Positions 20,000-31,125 of a stretch of DNA of 45,039 nucleotides are shown here, piece after piece. The notes under the pieces were generated by a model, which worked only from the letters and a program-made list of their open reading frames with translations, made no database searches and was not told the origin of the DNA. The stretch spans positions 1-45,039 of the forward strand of contig NW_022204539.1 of assembly GCF_008831285.2 (NCBI RefSeq), given 5' to 3'. Position 1 is the stretch's first letter, and each line of letters begins with the position of its first letter. Both the position numbers and the translations under genes were made by a program. The DNA is from Nymphaea colorata (taxonomy: Eukaryota; Streptophyta; Magnoliopsida; Nymphaeales; Nymphaeaceae).

Positions 20000-22900
20000 A
20001 TGAGGATAAACGACATGATAATATTCCGAGGTAAGCTTACTGTGAGTCCAAACACTCTCAACAACGAAATCCACACATATTTTTTCGCACATCATTGGCA
20101 ACAGGAGTACACCAAAGCCAAATTTCGAAAGAATAAATAACTCAAAGATGAGATAGAAAAAGGACTCAAACAAGGAATCAAGGCATAGGAAACCAAACAC
20201 AGACTTAAAGTGGAGAAATAGCTGAAAGAGTAACAAGAAAAAAGGAAAATAAGCCAAAGAAAGTCGAGTATGCTTAATACAGTTATGAGAGTTGGATATA
20301 ACTTATCAAAAGTGTTTCAAAATTCAATAGATTCTACGTCGAATGCTACAAGGAAGTCTTTCCTGACGGTTTCAACCTCAACATTATGGACTATAGGGCC
20401 TTCCGCCTCTTTCATGACTGGGACGTATGGGGAGATAGCACCTCATATCCATAGTTTACAGCAACTGCAGTCTATGATTCAAGCAAACCAGATCCAATAT
20501 TCTAGATAAAAGACGGCCTGCATCTTACAACTAAGATGGGCTCCAACAAGTGTGTGATAGCCAACCAGGATACAGACAGCCAAAACACTTCTAAGCTTTT
20601 CGCTTTCACTCTAAACCTCAATCAACAACTTAAATTCAATACTCAGCCATCAGTCAACAGGAACATTCACTTCCGGACAGTTGATACTCTTCCTTGGACA
20701 CCATCGTGCGGTGTTCATTGGTTTGGACATGGAAAAACTGATCTTCTTCATGAGAATATAAATCCAGAGTAAATCAAGTGGCCGTTGAGCATTCTATACA
20801 AAGATAAAGAAGAAAATATGACGGAAATGAAGTTTTTGCAATACCGCTTTAACCACCCAACCAAGGTGTCAAGTGTGGTTGGCTATCTTATGCACACCAA
20901 GAAAGAAACGAACAAAAGTAATCAATTCATCAACTATAACTGGAGAATTGTGTAGATAACAGCAAAATACTCAAATCCAAATCCGGAATCCCAATTCAAT
21001 AAACGAAGTAATGATAAAACCACCGTTTAAGTTTTCCTGAAGAATATTGTTTCCTGTGAGTAAAGGAATGATGTGCTTATTGATCTCTCAGCTGCCATTC
21101 TAGACGGCAATGATGGATAATTCCTGCCAGTCTTCCCTTCTAGGTTCTGCCTTCAGATATTCGATTCAAAGAAAAGACCAAACTTCTGAAGAAGTTCTAA
21201 ACAGAAGATTCTATTTTCATTGAGAACCTTTTCCATAACAGAGCTGGACTGCTAATTCTTTAGGATTTCTAGCTTCCCGTCGACAAACCCATCTATATCG
21301 AGATTAATCAAACAATTAATTCAACAATAATAGGATAGCTGAAGAAGATTTAATTTAATTTTACAGGATTATAGAGCCCATCTAACTTGTAGATCAAAGA
21401 CCGCTTTAAGAAGACTCCACAAAAGAGGAAGCATAAGAATAAAGAGGAAAATAAGAAAGGAGAGGTAATTGATGAGAAGGGCCATATTATTGTGCAAAGA
21501 TATGAAAACAAGGTGAATTATAAGCTGCACTACACCAAATATGGCGTACCATTTAATGGAGAAGCCACAATCAATGTTGGTTCAATTTCTTAGTTGATGA
21601 TAGCGGAATAGCTCAATACACTACAAAACAAGAATACCTTGATACTCTCAAATTCGATAAAACTTAAATTTTTCCACCACAAAAAGAATCAATGATCTGA
21701 TTAATGCCAGTCCGAAATTCAAAAGCGTTTTGCTGATTTTAAGCAGTGAATCAATTAGTTTTTAAAGGCAAATTGTACGACATCATTGAACTGTCAAACT
21801 CATTAGTCGATAAATTCTTGTTTGATAAAAAGTTACAATACACTTTTACTAAAGATGGGAAGAAAATACCATTCAAATTGTCCTTTTAAGAAAATAAAGA
21901 AACCGATGAGAAAACAGTTAATTTTGAGAATGGAATTGCCAATGTAGATGTATATCTCAATACCACTCTCACTGAATCAAATAACCCACGCCATCCAGCC
22001 ATGGAGTCGCTCTGCGTGGCAGGATCATTCAAGATAAAAGGTTAGTAATCTGAAGCACGCTTTACGGCTCTATTTTTCCAAAACCCAATAAAAGACCCTT
22101 ACGATAAGATTGACTGGCTTCATGTGGTTGGTCCTAAGCTGAAACTCATGGGATTAATGTATCCATCGATGCAGAATATCGTTGACTTGTATAACTACGA
22201 CGGATTGTCTATGAATGCAATGAAAAGAGCCTTTGAGATTGAGGATGAAAACCATTCACGATACATGCCTGCTACCAGATAGATGTCTCCAACCACCCAT
22301 CGTCAGATCAGAAGATGGCTCTACAATCCAATCTACGATTACAAAATCAATTAACCTAAGTATGGAGGAGGCTTCCCATAGGTAAATAAATAAAATTTCG
22401 ATATTGTGAAAAGATAGCTGATTGATTTGGTCAAGGGTGCTTTCAAGCTATAGCTTACTACGATCGCTCTGTATCTAAGCTCTTTGTTTTCTATTGAAGA
22501 AGAAGGAGAAGTTACTAAGCTGATAAGAGGCGTTGCTAAGGATGAATGAAGCATCTTTTCATAGCCAGTAACCTCCTCAACGCACTTGGGTAAAATCCTC
22601 CCTACCCTAACCTTAGGAAGGCCCAGTTGATAGCGTCCCAGAGTATCCAATTTCCACCTCTAAAGATCTAATATGCTTCCACTTCCAATAAAATAAAACC
22701 ATGAATGGAAAGATTTGATGAATCCTCTTCCGATCCAGGAGATAAGCAGGGCTCAGCTCTTGCGATTTATCATGATCGAAATGCCAGTCTAGTCCTATGA
22801 GATCAAAGTTGATCATTCCCTTATAGACAGAGCGAGCAAGTCCTATTATTCGTTAGAGCAAGCCAAATGCAAATGCCATATAATCTAATGTAATTGCGCA

Positions 22901-23864
22901 AGGAATAAATAAGATTAGAGAGGATGCCGGGTTAAACTTCTATAGCAAGCCATCGGTGCAGTCAAATTAGAGATGGAAAAAAAATCTCCACCTAGCAATG
23001 ATAAAGATGAATTCTTGACCATTGGCATGGCATACGAGAAGATTATGGACTACCTGTGGGCACTGAACGACTCGGATAGTGATGGGTTATTCAGCGGTGA
23101 TCCTGCTAAGCAGTTTACGTATATGTACTTGGACAGCATGACACCCATCATCAACCTCAGGACGGCCCTAGAGCAGATCAGGCTCATCACAGAGGAAGGA
23201 TAAGGCTCCAGCATGTTCACAGTCACCGGCGAGACCAACAAGGCCAGTCACTTCGTCAAGTTCATCGAAGTATTCACGGGATGCGACCTGTAAATACTCA
23301 GTTCCTACGACGAAGATACCAAATAGGGCAAAGGCTTAACGCGCACTGCAACTTTCGTCCTTACTCCTAACGATAAACGCTTCCCAATTCCCGAACTATA
23401 CAAAGGTGAAATGGGATACAGGCACTAACTAGGAAGTGGACAAAAAGGTGAATTCCTAACTGAAGCTTTAAAGACTTTCTGACAACCTCATAAAGACTCA
23501 ATTCCCCAATACCTATGCTCCGCGTGCTTTCTTGAACAGTTACGTGAAGATTTTGGAGGAACTAGGCTTCATCTTCGCCACAGATCCTTAGACATTTAAA
23601 CCGAAAGGTAAGCAGAGTTTCTAAGCGGCTCGACTGAAGGCCATGGAGAACACTATTGCAAGAATGAAGCAGATGACTCTCACCGCCACTCGCATTGTGC
23701 ACCCTAATGATACTTTTGATCGGAAGTATGAGCGTCATTCTAAAGAGGAAGAAGGAGGACCAGTATATCCCAAGCCTGTCCCTCCTCCTTGTATGTATAA
23801 GTCGGCTGCTCCGAAGTACAACTTGAGCCAGTCGAAATGGCTATCCGAATAGGAAAAAAAATGA
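20000..23864 (+). CDS. VioB/RebD-like ferritin-domain protein, copy 2
   Basis: Starts MRINDMIIFRGKLT and ends SKWLSEEEKK at TGA 23862. It keeps the whole copy 1 architecture: LFHDWDVWGDSTSYPE, WFGHGKTDLLHE, HSRYMPATREMSP, FKLELTTIALYLSSLFSI, KDEMKHLFIASNLLNALG (here the ligand Glu is an ordinary GAA, 22544-22546) and RFIMIEMPV. Roughly ten one-base breaks are scattered from 21580 onward (for example near 21593, 21700, 22547, 22610 and 22700), most in short A, C or G runs. Near-identity with copy 1 around 23535-23590 and with copy 3 around 23117-23300 shows recent exchange within the array. Same inferred chemistry as copy 1; whether it is functional depends on whether the breaks are real. Confidence 0.78.
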
Positions 23865-24162
23865 TTGATTCATCAGCACATCATCATTTATATCTAATAT
23901 CATTTTTTGTTGGGTTTTTTCAATTTTGCTTGCATGAACATGGTCAAAATGCCTAATTGGGTTCATTTGCATTTGAGAAAAAGAATTGATTAGGCTTAAA
24001 TGGCTTATCTAATTTAGAGATTTTTAATCAATATCGGATGATGTGGAACTGATGAAATTTCAACAAAATTTGCCTATTTTGCATCAAAGGACAGCTGGAG
24101 GCTAGTTTCTTCCTCTGGCATGCCTATTTACGGTCTTCCTTTGAAAATGATGGCTTTAGGGC
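23865..24162. other. Spacer between VioB-like copies 2 and 3
   Basis: AT-rich, about 300 bp, no gene found. Unlike the spacers before copies 1 and 2 I do not see the ATGGATAAAATTTATTC repeat here. Confidence 0.55.
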
Positions 24163-24180
24163 ATATAATATTAATATATC
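24163..24180 (+). promoter_or_regulatory. TATAATAT promoter-like element, VioB-like gene 3
   Basis: ATATAATATTAATATATC ends 26 bases before the ATG at 24207, the same placement as in the other two copies. Confidence 0.55.
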
Positions 24181-24206
24181 AAGCTTTCCAAGCCGGAAAA
24201 TCCAAA

Positions 24207-27200
24207 ATGAAGCTAAACGACATGATAATGTTCCGAGGTAAGTTGACAGTGAGTCCAAATACCCTCAACAACGAAATTCACACCTATTTTTTTGCACATC
24301 ACTGGCAATAAATGTACACGAAGTCCCAGTTTGAGCAAAATGCTAACCTCAACAGAATCAAATTAAATGGACTGCAGAATATGGTCAAACCTTAGAATAT
24401 CAATGCAGATGTCGAAGAATTCAAAAAACAAAGTCGGAATACAGCTATGAACGATGGATTTAGCTGATTAAGAATGTTTCAGAATTCAATAGGTTTTATG
24501 TTGAATGCTTTAAGGAGGCCTTCCCAGAAGAAGGAATCAACATCAATATTATGGACTTTAGAGCCTTTAGACTCTTTCACGATTGGGACGTATGGGGTGA
24601 CAGCACATCTTACCCTGAGATTGAAGCAACTGCAGTCTTTGATTCCCATCTTCCTGAGTCTATTGTTGAGTTGGATGACGGTTTGCATCTCTCAACCAAG
24701 ATGGGCTCTAATAAGTGTGTAATGGCCAATCAGGACACTGATAACCAAGACATGTCAAGCTTTCGCTCTCACCCTTAATCTAATCAACAGTTGAAGCTTT
24801 ATTCATCCTTCTGTGAACAGACTCTTCATTCAGACAGTTGATGCCCTTCCGTGGACGCCTTCAATGGGTGCTCATTGGTTCGGACATGGAAAAGTTGATC
24901 TTCTTCATGGTAAAATCAATCCAGAATCAATCAAATGGCCATTGAGTATCTTATATGACAAATCTCAAAAGGAAAATATGGCATAATTGAGGATGCTTCA
25001 ATACAGATACAACCATCCTACGAAGGTATCTAGCGTGGTTGGCTATCTTATGCATACAGACCATAAATAAGACAAAAGTTATGAATTTATCAACCATAAT
25101 TGGAGGATAGTTAAGGTAACCGCCAAATACGATAACCCAAATCCAACTAAAACTTATAACGGGAACACAAATGATGAGACTACTGTCGAAATCTTTCTGA
25201 GGAATGTCATTTACTCTGATCTAGGAAAGGAGTGCTTGTTGATGTTTCACAGCCATCCTAGATGGCAACAACGAACATTTCTTCCCTATTTCCCTCATCG
25301 GTTCACAATCAGGATCTTAAATTCACATAAGGTGGTCCTCCAGGAATTCAAATCAAAAGATGAACAATTCATATGTAATCTTTTCCATAAAAGAGCTGGA
25401 TTGCTATTACTGAAAGACTTATAACTTCCAGCTGGATAGCCTCTAATCATATAGATTAAAGAGACAATAAAATCAACAATCTTAGGATAATCTCACTAAA
25501 TACAGTTCATTTCGTTGGGACATAAGAACCTTTTAACTTGGAGATCAAAGATCGTTTCAAGAAGACAAAGCCTTTACACTTGCTTTTAGGCTCGAAGAGT
25601 ACAGATATTGATGAAAAATCTGCTAAAATAAGCCAATATATGAAAAATCGGTGAGATTGATCTTAATTACACCAAATACGGTGTACCATTCAATGGAAAA
25701 GTCAAAATGAAGCTTGATTCTAAGTTCAATGTGATCCAAGTGGATTAACTCAATATACTAGCAATAAGGATTACCTTAAGACTAAAAACATCACAGATCC
25801 ATAGACAGGTTAAAGAAGCTAATTGATGCCAGTGAAAAGTTTAGAAAAGTATTCCCAGACGTTAAGCAGTGGATAATTGGTCTTTCAAAATAAGCTAAAA
25901 GCATCATCTAAATGACTAACTCATACATCGATAAGCTCTTCGTATATAATGATCTACAATACACTTTTACTGATGAGAATGGAGAAAGAAAACCTTTCAG
26001 ACTCTCTTTTGAAGCAGATAAAGATAAAAACACTATTGATGTGGAATTTATAAACGGAATTGGAAGCGTGGAAATCTATCTAAATAAAACTCTTACGGAA
26101 GTGAATAATCCACGCCATCCAGCTATGGAGTCACTGTGCCTGATGGGTCACCTTAAGCCAGCTGATGACTCATCTAAATTCAATCCAATTTGACTGCTCT
26201 TTATTTCCAAAATCCAAAGAATCATCCTTACGATAAGATTGATTGGCTTCACGTAGTTGGTCCTAAACTGAAGCTTATGGGATTGATGTATCCGTCTATG
26301 CAGAATATCGTTGATTTGTATGATTACGACGGGCTTTCAATGACTTCAATGAGGCGAGCTTTCGAAATAGAAGACTAAAATCATTCACGATACATGCCAG
26401 CTACAGGTAAATGTCTCCAATCACTCATCGTCAGATCAGAAGATGGCTTTATAATCCAATCTACGATTATAAAATCCCTCTAGAAAAGTCTTAAACTGGA
26501 AAGAATTCACAGGGTTTATCTATCCCAAGCTTCGGATAAGGAAAAAAGCAGCTGATTGAATTGGTTAAGGGTGCATTTAAACTTTAGCTTACCACAATTC
26601 CTTTATATTTAAGTGCTGTTTATTCCATAAAAGAGGAGGGAGAAACAACAAGATTGATTAGGAGCATTGCTAAGGATTAAATGAAGCATGTTTTCATTGC
26701 CAGCAACCTTCTTAATGCTCTTGGATAAAATCCTCCTTTCCCAAGCCTGAAGAAACTTCATCCAGTAGTATCCCAGAGTATCCGTCAGACATCAAAAAAT
26801 TGATTTGCTTCCATTTTCAACTGTCCGAAAATAAGGAATGGAGGACTTGATGAATCCTTTGCCCATTCAGGCATCCAGTAGAAAGCAGCTTTTGCGATTC
26901 ATTATGATTGAAATGCCAGGATAAGCCTATGAAATCGATATCACTCCGTTCTCATCAATCTTTAAACTAAGTCCTAATACCCATTAAACAACGGAAATGC
27001 CATTGTAAGGTTAAATTTTGCAAATGCCAAAGATCAACCATCGATTAAATGGCGTACCGGATCACTCTCCTCAAAGACGCCATTGATGCAGTTTCGGCAG
27101 AATTGGCTGCAAAGCCCACACTTCCCAAAGGAAATGGCGATTTCTCACGATTGGCATGGCATATGAGAAGATTATGGACTACCTGTGGGCCTTAAATGAT

Positions 27201-27982
27201 TTCAACGAAAAGAACTCTTCAACGGTGACCCTGCTAAGCAGTTACGTATATGTACTTGGACAGCATGACACCCATCATCAACCTCAGGACAGCCCTAGAG
27301 CAGATCAGGCTCATCACAGAGGAGGGATAAGGCTCCAGCATGTTCACAGTCACGGGAGACCAACAAGGCCAGTCACTTCGTCAAGTTCATCGAAGTATTC
27401 ACGGATGCGACCTGTAAATACTCAGCTAATACAAGACGGTGCAAGAATTGTAGACAAAGAGCTTTAAGAGATGTGCAAATTCGTCTTTACCCCTAATCCC
27501 CAACGCTTTCCCAACTTTCCAGACTACACCAATATCCATTGGCTGAGATCAACCAACTAGGAAGTGATAGAAAAGTTAATTCTGAGCTTTAGCTTTAAAG
27601 ACTTTCTGACAACCTTAAGTACACTCAATTCCCAAACCATATGCTCCTCGGTCATTCTTGAACAGTTACGTGAAAATTTTGGAGGAACTAGGCTTCATTT
27701 TTGCAACTGATCCTAAGACATTTGTATCAAATGAGGAATAAAGCTTCGAAGTTGCTCGGCTGAAGGCCATGGAGAACACGATTGCAAGGATGAAACAGAT
27801 GACTCTGAATGCAGCTCGTTTGTGCATCCAAATGATACGTTTGATCGAAAATTCGTGGTGCATCATCCCACCTGAAGCCAGATTATCCTAAGCCAATCCC
27901 TCCTCCCAAGTTATATCCTTCGTCGGCTCCAAAATACAATCTCAGCTAATCAAAATGGCTACCAGAGCAGAAGCAAGCATGA
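24207..27982 (+). pseudogene. VioB/RebD-like copy 3, heavily frame-broken
   Basis: Homologous to copies 1 and 2 from MKLNDMIMFRGKLTVSPNTL to the TGA at 27980, but about 90 bp shorter, with very many one-base gaps (for example around 24440, 24760, 24800, 25220, 25720, 25880, 26405, 26960, 27140, 27345, 27620 and 27835). Blocks between gaps are well conserved, including HDWDVWGDSTSYPE, WFGHGKVDLLHG, KLMGLMYPSMQNIV and KDEMKHVFIASNLLNALG. Two readings are possible: a real decaying pseudogene, or a segment of unpolished long-read consensus. The neighbouring deacetylase also has breaks, which favours at least some error. The 5' part resembles copy 1 and the 3' part resembles copy 2. Confidence 0.7.
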
Positions 27983-28082
27983 TTGGTTCCTTCGTATATG
28001 TATCACTTAATGCTAATAATATTTAAATGATAAAAATGAGTTTAATAGTCGATTTGTAGATAATACTTTCAAGATACACTAA

Positions 28083-29201
28083 TCATTGGAGATTCCATCG
28101 TTTTCCCACTTGTTCAATGCACTTACTGATGCCTTCCTATCCGATCTTATTCACATTTTGGCTCTTTTTCCTCAATTCAATCACTTTCTCATCATCCTTA
28201 TCTTAGACTAAGCCGTCTACAAATGCCTATGATCCCCATCCTAAAACCTCCTCATTATATCCTCCCTCAAGCACTGCTAGGATAGGCTTCCCAAGGATTT
28301 GAGCTACCTTGTCATCAATTTATACCCAACTTTGCTCACTTTTAGGTTTCCTATCGTATCTCCATCCCCTGAATCAAAGCCACAACTAATGATTACTAAA
28401 TCAGGGGCGTATTATTTGAGCACTGGCATCACGACTCTCCTGAAAGCAGCTGCATATTCCTCATCCCCCACCGATTAATCGCGCTCGTATGTTGAGTTTG
28501 GCTTCTTTTATGGCAAATTCCAGCAAATATTGATGTTGAAACCTGCTCCTTCACCCTCTCCACTGTTCTAACTGCTTGATATAGGCACATGGGGAAAGAA
28601 TTTTCCTTGTCGAAACGGTGAAGCGAAATGTAGAGCACATCTTTGCGCTTATAGAAGATATGCTGGGTTCCTTATCCGTGGTGGGCATCCCAATCAACAA
28701 TTGCCACCCTTTTTACCTATCCGCTTTGGATTGCGTATTCAGCAGCAATAGCTACGTTGTTGAAGAAAGAGAATCCATGAGGTTGTGTCTTGAGACCACT
28801 GTGATGCCCAGGTGGTCTAACAACTGCATATGCATATTTATAGCCTTTTTAAGTATGGCTTTAGTGGCAATAAGGACAGTTTTGACTGCAGCTTGTGCAG
28901 CAGCATAGGTATGCTTCATATAGTAGGTATCTGTATTGATGTACATTTCGCTTTTCTTGTAGCTGTCGTCCCACATGTACTGCACAAACTAGAAATATCT
29001 TTCCCCGTGAATGCTGGAAATGCGAGATTACACTTCTTCCTGAGAAATATCGTCCATTTTAAGGGCTTGAAGGAGTTGGGAAGCTTAAAATATCTATAGC
29101 TTGGCTAGAGCGTTGAGGATAGCGGTGATCCTGAATGGAAGTTATGGATGCTTGCGTGAAGAAGTATGCAGCAAGCATTGCGAGTTGTGGACGATTAACA
29201 T
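28083..29201 (-). CDS. Histone deacetylase, class II-type catalytic domain
   Basis: About 373 residues. N-terminus MLIVHNSQCLLHTSSRKHPQ, then ITAILNALAKLEIF, DTYYMKHTYAAAQAAV, the active-site RPPGHHSG (about 28776), FSFFNNVAIAAEYAI, the zinc-binding DWDAHHGEGTQHIFY (about 28660-28700), LYISLHRFDKENSFPMC, PDLVIISCGFDSGDGD (about 28390) and LAVLEGGYNEEVLGW (about 28260). It ends CIEQVGKRWNLQ at TGA 28083. The His-His dyad, the metal-binding Asp/His/Asp and the GGY loop are all present, so the enzyme should be active. Three one-base breaks (near 28832, 28574 and 28335). It removes acetyl groups from histones or tubulin-like substrates; the FPM and GEG features favour class II over class I. Divergent from PRP17 with 151 bp between starts. 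Confidence 0.9.
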
Positions 29202-29352
29202 CTTCCCTTTCTTTTATTAACTCTTGTCTAACTACTTCATAATGATTATGAGCCAAATTTCAAATAATATCATCAATAATCCATATCCTCAGTCGTTTTT
29301 GATGTCTATGGTCAATTATGGGCAACTATACAGGGTATGATTTTATAATAGA

Positions 29353-31009
29353 ATGTCTGAAGAGTCTGCATCCGAAAGCGAAGATTATTGCGAGAGACTG
29401 CGTAAGCGACTAAAGCAAGATTAGCCACAGGTTAACATCACTCCGCCCACCGAAATCACATAACTGGCACTGGCTCGCTACGACCAGATCAAAAGTCAAT
29501 ACAACTTCGTATCCTTTGAGGAGTCAGACAAGGCTAAGCAGTATCTAACAGGCAAGGTGGAAAAACACTCTCTTCCACTGCACAACTTCAATGAATAAAT
29601 GCACAATTTTAGACGTCTGGGCTACTGTGCAACCCAGACTCCACTACTAAGGGACTTCTCTTTGCCCCCACCTATCAACATCTCAAGGAAAAGAGCGAAT
29701 TGATGGGAGAAGTCATCGATCCCACCATCCTGACTTCCTTTCCACCGCCTACCAAAAAAGCACAACGCAAAGCAAGAAAGAATTGACAAAACTCTACAAG
29801 CAACAGCGTGAAAAGGGTGAGGGACCCTTTGAATCCAGAGGACCATGGGCTGGCTATGGCGAAAACATGTCGAATGGTGGACTGACTGCTGAGCAGAAAG
29901 AACAACTGGCGAAAGCTGAAGCCACGAAGCAGATTAAAATTGAAGAATCCAAGCAAGTGGAGAAGAACTTCTAACCTTATTCGCTCTTCCACTGGGGACA
30001 GTATACTGACTACAAGGGTCTCTCCTATGTGGAGCCACCAGTTGACTACAAACGCGGTGGAGATGTAATTTTGTTTATTTAGGTTTGCTACTTACCCAAG
30101 AAAGATGTGTTTACGTGGGTAGGAAGTCAAAAAGCAGGATACCAAGTTGTGCGTTTCTTCCCTAAGGTGGGACATTTCTTCTTGCTGGGAACTCCTGAAG
30201 GCAAGGTTCACTTGTTCGATACTGTTAAGGACCGTTCATGTGCTCATTCATACATAGGCCACAGCAAGGCAGTGCGTGACGTTCAGTTCTCGCACGATGG
30301 CAAGCAATTTTTGAGTGCATCATTCGACAATCGTGTTCTTCACTGGGATACAGAGTATGGAAAAGTAGCTGCTTCCTTCGGACTCAAGCGCATTCCCCTC
30401 ACACTCAAGTTTCATCCATCAGAGCATTACCCACATGTTTTCTTCTGTGGAACCAACCAGAAGAAGATCTTCCAGTTCGATCTGCGCACTGGCCAAAAGA
30501 CAATGGAGTATACCCAACATTTGGGTGCAGTCAACACGCTAACTTTCATTGAGGAAAACAAGTTCGTCAGCAGTTCTGACGACAAGAAGCTGTTCATCTG
30601 GGAGTATGGTGTGCCTGTGGTGACGAGACACGTCTCATAACCTGAAATGCACACAATCACTGCTACAGCCATGCACCCCTCTGGCGAATACTATGCTGGA
30701 CAGTCTTCAGACAACCAGATAGTCATATACGAGAACAAGGGAGGAAACTTCAGGAGGATTAGAGCGAAGAAGTTCGATAGTCACTATTGCGCTGGTTACG
30801 CCTGTGCAATCGACTTCAGCTATGATGGACAGTTCCTAGCTTCAGGAGATGAGCGCGGAAAGCTATATTTCTACGACTGGAAGACTAGCAAGGCCTACAG
30901 AGTGCTGGAGGGACACGCAGGCGCATGCATAGGTTTGGAATGGCATCCGAGTCAGCCAACTACCGTGATCAGTTGCGGTTGGGAGGGCATGGTAAAGTTG
31001 TGGCAATGA
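29353..31009 (+). CDS. PRP17: Pre-mRNA splicing factor PRP17/CDC40, WD40 protein
   Basis: About 550 residues, starting MSESASESEDYCERLRKRLK. The N-terminal region has the PRP17-typical GPFESRGPWAGYGEN (about 29820-29865) and, just before the propeller, VCYLPKKDVFTWVGSQKAGY (about 30084). Seven WD40 blades follow: FLLGTPEGKVHLFD, FLSASFDNRVLHWD, VSSSDDKKLFIWEYGVP, then VSEPEMHTITATAMHPSGEY, SSDNQIVIYE, LASGDERGKLYFYDWKT and VISCGWEGMVKLW. The TAA at 30638 falls where other eukaryotes have Glu. Two one-base breaks (near 29615 and 29780, each a missing A) lie in the N-terminal part. A possible 18-nt intron sits at 30065-30082. PRP17 acts in the second step of splicing, which fits an organism with many tiny introns. 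SPOUT1 follows 117 bp downstream on the same strand. Confidence 0.93.
30065..30082 (+). other. Possible 18-nt intron in PRP17
   Basis: GTAATT...TTTAG fits the local GTA..AG intron pattern and interrupts a conserved junction just before CYLPKK. Being a multiple of three and TGA-free it does not change the frame, so it could also be translated. Removing it shortens the linker to D-VCYLPKK. Confidence 0.55.
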
Positions 31010-31125
31010 TCCTACATGTTCATCTCATAATTCATCGTCTTCCCATCATATCCTTCCTATAATGCATAGATAGGTTAATTAAGTGGTTGGTTTGGAGGTG
31101 ATGTTATTATATTGTTTAGTTGTTG

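Noticed and set aside
15475-27982. The triplicated region as a transposon or integrated virus
   Set aside because: No transposase, integrase, terminal inverted repeats or target duplications are visible. The products are long enzyme-like proteins with a ferritin-like domain.
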